A DNA stretch of 64,000 nt, from the NCBI GenBank assembly GCA_030847615.1, contig JAUMIR010000003.1:57211001-57275000 (forward strand), read 5' to 3'. The notes beneath the pieces are model-generated. The model worked only from the letters and a program-made list of their open reading frames with translations. It did no database searches and was not told where the DNA came from. Shown here piece after piece: positions 11,013 through 21,429 of the stretch. This DNA comes from Gambelia wislizenii (lineage: Eukaryota; Chordata; Lepidosauria; Squamata; Crotaphytidae). The position numbers were made by a program, and so were the translations under genes. How positions within the stretch are numbered: the stretch's first letter is position 1; the number at the start of each line of letters is the position of its first letter.

Positions 11013-12425
11013 GCTTTCTGACCAATCCATTTCCTTATTATATTCTTCACTGATCTTGAAATAAAATATTTCTGTGAATTAAAATATTTTTGACGCGGAT
11101 GTATGCTGGTGCCTAATTTATTTATTTGCTACATTTATGTTCTGCCTTTCTTCCTTAGATCTATAGAAGAATCCCAATCAGCTTCCTACCAAAGCATTTA
11201 GATCCAGCCTTTTTTTTCCTTCTGCAACGTTGTCGCATCATGTGTTTTCAAGCAATTTCCAGGGACTTTACATTTTAGTGGCAGAAAGGGGCAACATAGA
11301 ATGCAAAGCATTTGTCAGTGTCATTATGGTTGTGTTGTCCTTTACACTAAAAAAAAAATGAAATGAAAATTTAAGCACAGAAATGATGGGGATTCTATAA
11401 TGACTAAAATTTAGGAGCATTGATCCAAAATAGCAAGGATGATCTGGGCAATCAAGGTGGGGAAAGATGAAAAGCACCCTTCTGCACTTCTCCAAACATA
11501 CATTCATGGAATTAGGCTCATTTCTCTTAAGCAAAGGGGTTTACAGGCTGTGAAAGAGCTAAATGAGTCTCACTGGCAAACCCATTATAGGATTTTGAAT
11601 ACGCCATTAAAATGTATTATAGCTGTGCGTTTTGGCCGCTATAGTTAAGCTTTTCACAATTCCATTAGAAATCCCATTCTTTAAAAGGTTTACAGCTCAG
11701 CCATAAAAATCCTGCTTTGAACTAAAATGAAAGCATGCAAAGCCCCGGTTAGGATATTTTCTTTCTTGCTCATATTTTAAAACTATTTGGCTAGGGCTCA
11801 AATTGCCTTGTACCAGCCAATTTATGCTTACCTCTCGGCAGCCAGTGCTCTAGAATGTCTGCCATGAATGCATAGGGAAGTTTTAACCATCAGTCCAACC
11901 TTATTCTGTTATTATAAGTTGTGCACATAACAGGTAGTCTGGGCCTGCAGTATCAGCATCCTACATCTGGCAGCTCGGAGAGCATTATGGCACAACTTGG
12001 AAGACACATCAAAAACTATTGCTAACAATATAAAGTAGTACTTTGATTGTGCAACTAGCACCAGTTATTGAGACCAGGGGATTGTTTAGACTATGAAAAA
12101 ATCCTCAAAGAATGGAGGCAGAATACCTTTGTCCACATGAGCTCCTGCCAGGAGTCACCATATTGGGAAGGAGGGTGGCTGAAATCTCCCAAGTAGTTCA
12201 CATTAACAGCTTTCACTGTTTCTTGCAATCTTTTTTTAAAAAGTATACAAAAACATGCATAACAGGCCATCTGAACAACCAATTTGAATTGGGGCACATC
12301 CAGGAAGTCAAAGTGTGATTGGTGGGATGTGCGTGTGGGTGGGCGTGTGGGTGGGCAGGAGCCACCATTGTTGTTTTCAGGGACTTGATTAAGTGCACAA
12401 TCAAGTGCTATTTTCAAGCGGTAGA
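11013..12425. other. Unassigned sequence; possible conserved non-coding segment at 11420-11790
   Basis: 11105-11165 resembles a short reverse-strand L2-type tail (tttatttatttgctacattt, then a CT-rich run). The stretch 11420-11790 has no repeat signature and a balanced, non-simple composition, so it is a candidate for conserved non-coding DNA. That is a guess without alignment. Confidence 0.3.
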
Positions 12426-12426
12426 G

Positions 12427-12462
12427 CAAAAAAAAAAAAAAAAAAGAAGAAGAAGAAGAAGA
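12427..12462 (+). repeat. A-run followed by GAA microsatellite
   Basis: About eighteen A residues are followed by six GAA units. It could be the tail of an old retroposon whose body is no longer recognisable, or an independent microsatellite. Confidence 0.8.
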
Positions 12463-13285
12463 AGTTGCTGTAAGCTGAAGATTGCTCTTTCGCATCTGTT
12501 ATTTAATGGCAAAAAAAGAGAGGGGAAATGAAGGGAGTTTTTTGGGAGATAATAAGGCAGGCAATTCACCTATGGCAACTATCTTTTCTGCTCTGCATGA
12601 ACTGCAAACTCCAACAGCTTTCTATGCCAGCAATCTCGTGAATGATTCGTGGGGACAAATGAACACTGCTGCGATAGTGAGGTAATGCACTATTTTCCAC
12701 AATTAATTCTCCCATCTAGCTGAGCCCCAGTTCAGAGGTAGCAGATGGAACTGCAAGCAGAGCTTAGACATATCGTAACTCCAGTGCAAATTCCAGGTAT
12801 CACTGGGAGGGGGCATGTAAGGAACTATAGGTTTTTGCATTCTATAGATCAGAGTATGGGCAATTGTGTGCATGTGGGGCCAATTTTCACCTGTGGGCTA
12901 CACCAGCATATTTTGGGGGTGGAATTGAGGGTAGGTGGGTTCTTGGGAGAGGCAAACCACTATGCCTAAGCATGGCTTGGGACACTTAGGGGTAAATAAA
13001 GTTTTCTTGTCAGTTATTAATGGGAATGTAGTCCAAGATATTGTGCTTTCATGAAAATAAAGAACAGAATATACAATGGAGTCATTTTCTTTCACCAGAC
13101 TTTGGTTTACATGAAGTCTGTTGGAACTCCTCTTGCTTCACCTTTTACAACCTGTATTGGAGAAATTTTGTTGAGATGGGCTGTATACAAACTCTGTGTG
13201 ACAGAAGAGGGTTCATTGTCAGTTTGCAGAGAGCTTTTGGACCCAGAAGATAATTTTATTAAAAAGTTGACCATAAACATGTCTG
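12463..13285. other. Unassigned sequence
   Basis: No repeat family or gene recognised. Overlapping short frames at 13041-13293 lack recognisable domains. Confidence 0.4.
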
Positions 13286-13289
13286 TTGG

Positions 13290-13615
13290 TTAGTTTGTTT
13301 GTTTTCTGCCCTGCCTTTCCATGTGATGAACCCAATTGGCTTACAGAATGAATTGAAACAAAACATGGCTAAAATCTAGCTAAGCTATAGCATTAAATAG
13401 CAATTAAAAGCAAATAAGCTATCATACTGAAAACAAAAAAATTGCAGCAACACCACCTCTTAAAAGACGCTTCTATAGTTCATGCCTCCAAAACTGTCTG
13501 AATTAAATGGTCTTTGTCTATTGAGGAAGATAGAGAAGTGTGTAGCCTAGCTTCCTATGGAAGGGTGGTCCACATCCTACAAGGAGCAACTGAGAAAGAC
13601 CTTTTAGGCACCTTT
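13290..13615 (-). mobile_element. L2 LINE, 3' fragment on the minus strand
   Basis: On the minus strand it reads as the C-terminal end of L2 ORF2 (a diverged form of the RAFSVVAPxLWNxLP block, about 13590-13615, then the LKTFLF-like region) followed by the A/T-rich tail. On the plus strand its end is seen as tgccctgcctttccatgtga...cccaattggcttac. Coding is poor, so the assignment is from overall layout and tail sequence. Confidence 0.55.
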
Positions 13616-13638
13616 TTGGCAAAGCAAGTATTGACTAG

Positions 13639-14222
13639 AGACTATATCAGACCATATAAATACAGCATTATAAGGACGCCTAATGATCATGAAAGGGTGC
13701 ATGTTCCAGATGATGATACCCTTTCACAATCATGTCCAGTTAAAAACCCATCCTATTTTATTTACAGCCCAAGCCATCAATTAATTCCCCCATGGCACTT
13801 TTGTGCCAGCATTTCCAGTGTTTGAATCTGCACACCATTGTACTCATGTGAATGCAGGTGAATGGCCAGATCGGCCAGAACACTTACGGGTGAGATCGGG
13901 ACATCCAGGTAGGTGACACTCTTTTCATGATCCTGCCCAGTTTACATGTAAGTTTTTAAGTGTGTTTGTGTGCTTTCTTTTACTTTTTGAGTGGTGTTTT
14001 TGGTTTTGTTTTTGAATTTCTTGAGCTAGGTATTCTCGCGAGAATCTCTGTGATTTCAGACGAGGAACTGAACGGAGCTCCGTTCACTCCTCATTCATTG
14101 CTGGGGAAGCTTTTTGCCAGGATGGAAGGTAAGTGAAGTATGGGGAGTTCTTTTGCCTTCATAAAAATGGCAGAAGTTATGCCAGCAAAAGAACATGTTT
14201 AGGGGGTTGTCTGATAAAGTCC
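13639..14222 (+). mobile_element. Harbinger-like non-autonomous transposon, long-TIR family, copy 2
   Basis: Its interior matches copy 1 at 7214-7759 almost throughout: both carry cctaatgatcatgaaagggtg, the caccattgtactca block, ggtgagatc.tgacatccaggta, the palindrome tattctc.cgagaat region and gaagcttttt.gccaggatgg-type sequence near the right end. The left end (GACTATATCAGAC) and right end (GTCTGATAAAGTCC) are diverged TIRs. No clean TSD remains. Length 584 bp, no transposase. Confidence 0.7.
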
Positions 14223-14479
14223 TGGGTAGCTCCCAATTCTCTTGAGTGAGACTGGGTAGTTTTGCTTCTTGATCTGCTAGCAACTGGTTCTGGAAATGAA
14301 GCAGTTTTGGTTACTCTTTTGGAAGGAGCATAAGGAAAATATGCCACTGCTAATTTCTGTGGACTTCGTAGTGACTGTTGAATTTGGTAAACTTCCGAAT
14401 TGATTATTTGACTTGAGAAGCAGCGTAGTCTATCTAAGCAGTTAATTCAGACAGTAATATTGGGAGACTATTTATCTGG

Positions 14480-14765
14480 GCTATGACACATGTACTATGC
14501 TATCACAAAGGATTTCATTCTCTCATCCATACTGTTTGACATCTTCTTGTAAACTACTAGATGAGCTCATCCAGAAATTTGGAGTGAGATGACATCAGTA
14601 TGCAGATGACAACCATTTTCTTCTTTTCATTTAATTTAGTTGAGTCTGTGAGCATGTTGAATCAGTGTCTGGGATCTATAACGGCCTGGATGGCAGCCAA
14701 TAAATTTGAAGTTCGGTACAGACAAGACTGAGGTACTATGAGTAGATGCTTCATTTGATCAATGA
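14480..14765 (+). mobile_element. L2 LINE, RT fragment
   Basis: A short stretch translates to an L2 reverse transcriptase core: HQYADDN at about 14593-14613 (catalytic YADD), then a break, then SVSMLNQCLGSITAWMAANK, matching the L2 pattern of YADDTQL followed by LNxCLxxxxxWMxxNKL. Frameshifts lie on either side and the 3' end is missing. Confidence 0.65.
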
Positions 14766-15105
14766 GTTTTTGACTGACTGACTGACTGAATAAATAAAAT
14801 CTATATCTAATATGTAATGCTAGTAAAAGTGCTGGTCTTTGTTACTTCTGTACCATTGGAAAAAAATGTTTTTAGCAAATTGAATTCTAGCTGAGCTGCT
14901 AATTTATGAGCCCATAATATGCCCATAACATTTTAATGCTTGTCTATAAATGTTTTAGTAATAGCATGTAGATGACTGATGTATGTCCAGTTACAGCCCT
15001 CTTGTGTATCTGTATTTTGTTGTAGTGTACATGTAGTGGTAATATTCCCCCCCCCCATATTTTCTATTTTTGCATGAGGTTGGAGATATAGGCCAGAATA
15101 CTGTA

Positions 15106-15320
15106 TCAGCTGCTTAGTTAATTTACTGGGGTTTGGTTCCAGGACCCCCCATGGATATCAAAATCCATGAATACTCAAGTCCCATTATATGCAATGGCAT
15201 AGCAAAATGGTGTCCCTTATATACGATGGCAAAATCAAGGTTTGCTTTTTGGATTATTATTTTTTAAACAATATTTTCAAGCTGTGAATACTTAAATCCG
15301 TGGATACGGAGGGCCAACTG
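15106..15320. mobile_element. pogo/Tigger-like MITE, copy 1
   Basis: Core sequence ggggtttggttccaggaccc...ccatggatatcaaaatccat, then aatactcaagtcccattata and atggtgtcccttatata, ends with ggatacggagggccaactg. The same layout recurs at 43942-44171 and 60140-60367. The end resembles mammalian MER2/Tigger termini (ggatacggagggccgactg). The left TIR is degenerate; the right TIR is followed by TA. Confidence 0.75.
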
Positions 15321-15322
15321 TA

Positions 15323-15735
15323 TACTTAGTATACTTAGCCAAGTATACTTTTGCCCATCCCCTGTAAATGGAAAAACTTTGAATATTAAAAAATAATCAT
15401 GAATGCTATTTTTTTTAACCTGAGATGACATCTCTCTAGGAATTGCTAGGTCCTCCAGCACCACCCTAGGGTCAACTTAAGCCAGAGAGGGCTTATTAAT
15501 AAAATCAGTAAGTAAGCAAATCTGAGAAAGGGAAACCACTGAATGTGGAGGGCCAGCTGTATACTCAATTAAATAAATTTTCCTGACCCACCCCTCCCCA
15601 AACGTGATGTAAATGTCTTTCAACCATGCTCTGATAACCAGCATGACAGGCCTTCTTCTCCCTATGCATTTGATGCCTGGTAAAGTATGTTGGGAGGGAG
15701 TTATGATTGTGGTAATAATGTCAAAATTATGATCT
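15323..15735. other. Unassigned sequence with an extra pogo-like terminus
   Basis: At 15541-15563 there is gtggagggccagctgta, a diverged second copy of the right terminus of the MITE just to the left. No body accompanies it. The remainder is not recognised. Confidence 0.4.
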
Positions 15736-16004
15736 AGGGCCTTATCCCACTACACTGTTGTTCTACTTTATTATTATTACTATCATTTATTTATTTATTT
15801 ATTATTACCATTATTCCACTTTAAGTGTTGTTTCTGCCTCCTGTGGAATCCTGTGATTTCCAGTTTAGGGAGGGCATTTAACATTCTCAGCCAGAGAGTT
15901 CTCAGGCTTTACTAAACTACAAAGCCCAGAATTCTGCAGGAGGCAGCCAGAGGAGTTAAAGTGGGATAATAGTGCTATAACAGTGGAGTGCAAAAAGGGG
16001 CTGA
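15736..16004. mobile_element. hAT-like MITE with internal ATTT repeats
   Basis: The left end (gggccttatcccactacact) and right end (gtggagtgcaaaaaggggct) are diverged inverted repeats. The interior is an imperfect palindrome: gttgtttctgcctcctgtgg on the left mirrors gcaggaggcagccagagg on the right. It is the same general type as the element at 8424. The left arm contains a TTTA/TTA microsatellite at about 15765-15812. Confidence 0.6.
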
Positions 16005-16009
16005 CTGAA

Positions 16010-16189
16010 CTCTGAAGAAAAGTGGCATCCAGAAAAACCCATTAGCAAAAAGACACGGTTTTAACTCAGTCTCCCTCAGTACCAGAATGAAAGAACACCG
16101 GAAGAACAACGACATCATGTGGTAAGGCAGCACGGAAGACAGAACCTTCCTGTTGTGCTGCCACTTTTCTTTGCAGTGTGGTAAGCCAT
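16010..16189. mobile_element. Harbinger-like hairpin MITE, subfamily B, partial
   Basis: It matches the right half and centre of 10714-11009: aaaaacccattagcaaaaag, gaacaacgacatcatg and cagtgtggtaagcc. The left arm is mostly deleted, so it no longer folds on itself. It abuts the next hairpin element. Confidence 0.7.
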
Positions 16190-16195
16190 GTCTAA

Positions 16196-16506
16196 GGACT
16201 TTTTCAAATGGGGGGGGGAAACCCTGAGGTCGGGAGAAGAATGGCACTGTCACGTTTACAGTGCTCCGTTTCAGATGGCGCCTCCCTCATCCTGACTTTC
16301 CCCCGGGCTTCCTCCATGCTGCAGGTGCTGCTTTTTATTGATGGGGTTTTTCCATCAATAAAAGTGGTGTGTTTCTCACGCCTGCAGCACAGAGGAAGCG
16401 CGGGGAAGGTCAGGAGGAGGACGGCGTTGTCTGAAATGGAGCGCTGTGAGCGCAACAGCACTGTTCTCCCAACTTCCCCGGGGTCCCCCCCCATTTGAAA
16501 AAGTCC
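16196..16506. mobile_element. Harbinger-like hairpin MITE, subfamily A, copy 1
   Basis: The ends GGACTTTTTCAAATGGGGGG and the inverted CCCCCCCATTTGAAAAAGTCC frame a 311-bp palindrome. Arms pair inward, for example cagtgctccgtttcagatgg against ctgaaatggagcgctgtg, and the centre reads ttttattgatggggtttttccatcaataaaa, itself a hairpin of about 31 bases (described, shown in part: ttgatgg / ccatcaa). It is flanked by TAA on the left and aaa on the right. GC-rich compared with its surroundings. Confidence 0.8.
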
Positions 16507-18090
16507 AAAGTACCAGTCATGAATATGAAACAGTTATGGATGACTAAATCTAGGTTGAGTAAATCTGATACAGGATTCTAGCCTTAATATTCTTGTAATG
16601 AAAAAAAAAAAGCCCAACATATTCAATCAGGAAGGAAACAAGTAATCCCATGACTTTAATCATTGTAAGGTTCTCAAAGATGTGTACCATACTGCTCTCA
16701 AACTTTCATAATTAACAGAAAGCCAAAGATAGACTTAGCATGATTAGTTATGGAAGATGGATAATCCTGGAGAGATCATAGTGTCTTTTACCCTGCCTGT
16801 AAGGTTTCCACCAAGACATTTTTGGAAGTCTAGTGCAATGAAGATGCTGTGAATTCTAAAAGGGATCCCTCTCAAGATTAATGTTCTCTGGGATTCCTGG
16901 AGGAAACAATGGAAACAAAGGCCTTAAACCCTATAGTTAGTCCCGATTAGATTAGAGCCATTGAATCAATTGAATTTACACCATTCACCAATTGATTCAA
17001 TGGGTCTACTCTAATTGGGCTTAAGCAACATGTTTCTAGCCAATGACTGCTAGCCAGTTAAAACTGTCACCTTTTTCCAGTTTAGGAGCAACCAAATGTA
17101 TCTGGATTGCCAATGAGTAGGAGACAGCAAATGCAGATCCATTTACTTCCTAAGAAAACTGGCTATATATGTTAACATGGAAGTAAATCCCACAATATTC
17201 AGTGAAATTTATTAACAGTTAAATACAGCTAGGTGTGCAATTTTCTATGAATATTTGACTGGGAGTCAGTCCTGCCAAACTCAGTGGGGTATTCCACAGA
17301 GATGTTCCACATAGCTTTACATTGTTAATTTGTAACCACAGTGTCAACTGTTAACTCAGAGGAAGAAACAGAAAGCCACCACCTTAAAGAAAGATGAAAT
17401 GGAAACTGTGGAACTTAAAGGAACTTGGAGAAAATTGGCTTTGACTATAGAAATGAAAAAAGTGGCAGTGCACCCAAGTATGGAGAGCATTACCTTGGCA
17501 GAAGATACCAAAGTAGAAGTAAGAGAAAATACCTGATGGAGATCCACACTTTTAAAGAGACTATAGAATTGACAAAAAGAGGGTGAGTTGGTTACCTGCC
17601 CTTTTTCTGGATAAATAGCACTTACAGCACATGGTAGATATAAGAAAGTAAGCCTTTTAAAAAATGCTAGATAACTCTTCTTTGGAAAGCTACAAGCCAA
17701 TATTAGCTTTGTGCATCTTTAAGAATTCTCCTTTAAGTACTTTTTCCATCATCCCATTTAATCTTTGAATGGACTCTTTAAAATTAATTTCAAGGGATTT
17801 TAAACAGTAGCCATTGTTAAATAAATAATTTAGCTTCATATTTAGTACCTTTTTGATTGTTTAATCATCATAGCCATTATGAGAACTGCAGTATGTTTTG
17901 ATTCATGAACAGGCCCACAGATTCTGAAGTATTGAGCTGCTATTGCCTGACATTTATGCTGTATTTTCATAGATTTTTAAATAAAAAGATAAACTTAACT
18001 TGAATATTTTTATATTATGTTAAACTTTTGAAATTTATTTCATTGAGTTCCTGGTTTCAAAAGGGGTTGGACTCCTGTGATCAGTATTCA
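16507..18090. other. Unassigned sequence with a small inverted repeat
   Basis: At about 16942-17020 a 31-base arm (starting CCCGATTAGATTAGAGCC, ending TTGAATCAATTG) faces its diverged inverse (CAATTGATTCAATGGGTC...). Related sequence occurs near 38938 and 63700, so it may be a short foldback repeat. A 114-codon minus-strand frame at 17356-17700 has no recognisable domain. Confidence 0.45.
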
Positions 18091-18092
18091 GC

Positions 18093-18093
18093 C

Positions 18094-18126
<33 letters not shown>
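18093..18126 (+). repeat. TCTA (GATA) microsatellite
   Basis: About eight TATC units in perfect tandem array. Confidence 0.95.
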
Positions 18127-18127
<1 letters not shown>

Positions 18128-18300
18128 ATTTTAATATTTAGAACCCCACTCTATATCATAAGATTTCAGGACTTGGTACAGCAAGTAAAGCAATAACCTT
18201 AAACAATCTAAAACTATCTAGCACATTCTAAAGTCAATTTAAAGCAATCCATTTTTAAAAAGAATTCAAAATAGTATATTCTATTTCAGAGCTCTGTAAC
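18127..18300 (-). mobile_element. Possible L2 tail on the minus strand
   Basis: Plus-strand layout (tttattttaatatttagaac, ccccactctat, then an A-rich stretch) resembles the reverse complement of the L2 3' end seen at 30781 and 60055. Short and diverged. Confidence 0.4.
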
Positions 18301-18888
18301 CAAAGGGTCAGCTACATGACAAAAATTATCTGGGAAGAAATTGGGAGGAACCCTATTGGTCCTCACATTCATTGGGGCAGACATGTGCTATTTGGAAGGA
18401 GGGATATCAAAAAATCCAGTAAACCCACGACTTTCCATCCCTCTTTTTTCCTCGTACTTTTTTTGGAAAGTCCGGGGGAAAATGCATTATTGGTTGTCTG
18501 ATCAATCAGCAACCATCCCAGGATATGGGGCACACAGCAGAGTTGAATTATGATTGGTTGGACCTTGGAGGGGGAGGGCTTGCAAGGGAAGCCTGCCAAT
18601 TCAGGATCCACCATTTTTTAATATCTCTGAGTCCAGTCCCCCACTGCCTCTGAAGCCCAACCACAGTCTTGGGGGCGGGAGGAGGCTCTGGATTAAAATT
18701 GATATGGGGGAGAAAGAGGGAGAGAGGGAGAGCAAGAAGGGGGATGTGTGGCAGAAATTTTTGCTAGATTGAATGAGCAAATTGCCCAAGTGTGCCGGGA
18801 GAGGTGGAGGAAGTCCTTTTTCTGCCCCCAAAATTTGGATTGTGGGTAGGGGGGGGGTTCTGAAGACTGGACATCATAGAGGAAGTGC
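18301..18888. other. Unassigned sequence, GC rising to the right
   Basis: No family recognised. It has a purine-rich segment at 18710-18745. It forms the left shoulder of the GC-rich IGFBP7-like relic. Confidence 0.4.
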
Positions 18889-18889
18889 C

Positions 18890-19345
18890 ATAGTCTTCCT
18901 CGACCTCTGCTGTTCCTCTGCTGCCTTGCCACCTGGTGAGGAGCCCACTGTCTCGGTCACTCCCCCCCCTGGGCTGCCTGCCCTGCCTGTCCACTGAGTG
19001 CCCGCTGCTGCTGGCCCAAGACTGCCTGCTGGGCAAGGTGTGCAAAGGCTGCAGCTGCTGCTGGCACTGCACTTGTGGTGAGTGTAAGGCGTGTGGCTCT
19101 GGCGGCTCTGGAGGGGGGTCTCCCATCACCTGGGGATGCTGTGGGTCTGGCCTGGAATACCACCACCAACCCAAGAGCCGCGGGACTGGCGTCTGCCTTT
19201 GCAAGAGCCACTACCCGGTGTGGGACAACCACCGATGGCCTTACCTATCCCAGTGTGTGCAAGTTGCGGGCAGCCAGCCTGCATGCTGAGAGCTGCGGTG
19301 AGCACTATCTGCCTGGTACCCTCCCCCTCAGCCTCCGCTGCTGAG
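18890..19345 (+). pseudogene. IGFBP7-like first-exon relic (IGFBP and Kazal-type domains)
   Basis: Translated from 18936, the sequence gives a cysteine ladder typical of an IGFBP domain: LPPLGCLPC, ECPLLLAQDCLLGKVCKGC, SCCWHCTCGECKACGSG, CCGSGLEY, GTGVCLCKSHYPV. After a frameshift near 19218 the Kazal-type part reads CGTTTDGLTYPSVCKLRAAS. The order and the CxCKSxYPVCG...TYPSxCxLRAAS block are closest to IGFBP7 among IGFBP, IGFBPL1 and HTRA proteins as I know them. IGFBP7 is a secreted matrix protein. A second shift is likely in the C-run at 18962, no initiator Met is clear, and one family cysteine reads Tyr (GLEY). A splice donor-like CG|GTGAGC lies at 19297/19298 where exon 1 would plausibly end, which favours a genomic rather than processed origin. 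GC is high. It could be a decayed duplicate, or the real exon with assembly errors. Confidence 0.65.
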
Positions 19346-19689
19346 GAATGCTTTCTCCACGCAGTGGAGGCTGAGGCTGAGGGCACCGGGCTAGTGAGAA
19401 CTACAGTGCTTGTAGCCCTGTCCACTCAGCACCCCCTTGGCCTCCGCTGCACAAAGTAATAGTCTATTTAAGGCCTGTATGCCCCCTCATATGACTCTTT
19501 GGAATTTCTTCCATGTTGACTCATTAGTTTGATAATTTCTAGATCCCCCCATTCCACGTGCCTGGTCCAAGCCTTCACTGTTAGAGGTTTCCAGTATAAT
19601 GTCTTGTTCACCGTGAGGCATGCATCTGGAGTAACAAATTGTTCACAATTGGAGGGAGTATCTTCATCAGCTGGCTCTGACAGTGTAGT
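19346..19689. other. Unassigned sequence downstream of the IGFBP7-like relic
   Basis: The GC-rich character continues to about 19455 and could be the start of an intron. Beyond that the sequence is ordinary, with no recognised feature. Confidence 0.4.
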
Positions 19690-19884
19690 CCAGTGTGTCT
19701 CAACCAGTCTAGTCCAGTGTTTCCCTGGAACCCTAGGGCTCCCCAAGAGGTTTCTAGGGGTTCCTCAAGAGATTGTAATTGTGGGGGGAAAGCAATAGCA
19801 GTATATAAAATAATGCAGGAGCTCCCTGAGACCTGAAAATTATTTCAAGGGTTCCTCCAGGTTAAAAAGATTGAGAAAGGCTGG
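19690..19884. mobile_element. hAT-Charlie-like MITE
   Basis: Left terminus CAGTGTGTCTCAACC and inverted right terminus GATTGAGAAAGGCTGG match the CAGxGxTTCTCAACC end common in Charlie-type hAT elements. The inside contains ccctagggctccccaagagg and ggagctccctgagacctgaa followed by attatttcaagggttcctcc, a layout familiar from this group. About 195 bp, no coding. Confidence 0.7.
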
Positions 19885-20495
19885 TCTAGTAAGTATCTGA
19901 GCAGATTTCAGCAGGATTGTGGTCACTTAATGGAGTGAGACCAAAAGGGCCATTGAGTTGTCTCTGGCACCGAGAACCAAGAATTGCTACAACAGGGCAG
20001 GTAGATGCTGGTGGGCTGAGCAAGGGATGTTGGATACCTATTTCACTTACATGAAAGTGTTCATTATCCAGTAAGGACTTTTGTAAGAGTTTTTGGAGGA
20101 GTGACTGAGAAGAACCTTTGGTTGATATGTGCCCACAGCATAGATATCTTGGCTGTCAAGTGAACACATTCCAGCAATTGAACACCCAACTCAAGATGTG
20201 TGAGAAAGCACTTATTTAAGGAGTAATATTGATAGATAGATGAGGTTCACATGGCCTAAAGGTGGGGAACCTGTTAATATGTGGAAATGGCATGGAGCAC
20301 TTAAGGCTGTCTGGCCCAGAAAGTCATGGTGAAGGATCTGTCCATCGTTTGGGGTGTTGGAGATCCTTGGCATACAAAAATTATGTTTGGCCTCTTAAGT
20401 GTCAACTATAATTTGTTGTTTACTAATGTTCTTGTATTTTCTAGATGCTGGGTCAAACTCTCCTTTTATATGTTCTATGGTAATTTGTGGCTACT
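19885..20495. other. Unassigned sequence
   Basis: No feature recognised up to the 5' end of the long CR1. Confidence 0.4.
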
Positions 20496-20508
20496 AATCT
20501 GATCATCT

Positions 20509-21211
20509 TTGCCAGGTTTTAGGTCTCATCTGGAGAGGCTGCAAACCCTGATTGGCAACCATAGTGTGTTGCAGGCCTGGAAAGGCCATTTTGGGCTCAA
20601 CTGGTTGAGTGTGAATACCACAGTGAAATGGCTTGGAAAAGAGACCTTTGTGGGCCTGGGCGGCTGCCTCTGTTATTGGGAGCACCTGAAGTTGCCATTT
20701 TGGGGTTCAACCTGCATGCTACATAGTGGATTCTGGGCAGCCCCCCACCTCCTAAACTCCACTTACTGGAAAGCAGTTTGTGGGCCTGATAAGATGTCTC
20801 GAGATGTGTGCTGTCTCCCAGGTGCAAAAATATGTGATATAATGGAGAGGCTGATGAGATTTGTGAAACTCACTGGCTGTTATCCCTTCCTTTTGGTCCA
20901 CGTGGGAACCAATGATACTGCAAAAGGGATTATGAGGCTCTGGGTAGGAAGCTGAAGGACTTGGCTGCACAGGTAGTCATTTTGTCTGTCCTTCCAGTGG
21001 AAGGGCATGGCCCAGGAAGGGAGAGAAAGATAGTGGCGGTGAACAAATGACTGTACAGATGGTGCCGCTGGGAACGGTTTGGCTTCCTGGACCATGGAGC
21101 ACGGTTTCATGGAGGTGGACTACTGGCAATGGATGGGTTGCATCTCATAGCAGTCGGCAGGAAGGTTCTTGCTAAGAGTCTGAAAGATCTGATCAGGAGG
21201 GCTTTAAATTG
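20509..21211 (+). pseudogene. CR1-A ORF1 with SGNH-type esterase domain, broken
   Basis: Full-length CR1 elements of reptiles and birds can encode an ORF1 with an SGNH hydrolase (esterase) fold. Here CCLPGAKICDIMERLMRF and LLVHVGTNDTAKG (20896-20930 region) show the block III GxND motif. After a frame change, LKDLAAQVVILSVLPVEG, RWERFGFLDHG and MDGLHLIAVGRK follow; the D and H of DGLHL correspond to block V catalytic residues. The expected GDS serine block upstream of CGPDKMSRDVCCLPG is not readable (LLNSTYWKAV there), so the nucleophile seems lost. A stop ends the frame near 21211. Confidence 0.75.
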
Positions 21212-21429
21212 AGTTGTGTGGGGGAGGGAGACAGTATTCAAGAGGATAGGAGTTCACCAGGTGCTGAAGATAATAGCCCAAATGTTATACAGTGAACAAG
21301 CCAAATAGTACAAGAGCCCAACAATGGGAGGAATAAAACCTTTAAAAGGCAGATAGGGGAAATGGTCCATGGTCTTAGATGTCTCTATACTCATGCACAG
21401 AGCATGGGAAATAACAGGATGATCTTGAG

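Noticed and set aside
17356..17700. 114-codon minus-strand frame rich in Phe, Ser and Leu
   Set aside because: Looked briefly like a membrane protein, but the composition follows from an A/G-rich plus strand, and no known fold is visible.
18764..19204. 146-codon minus-strand frame rich in proline and glutamine
   Set aside because: Antisense to the IGFBP7-like relic; GC-rich sequence produces long chance frames.
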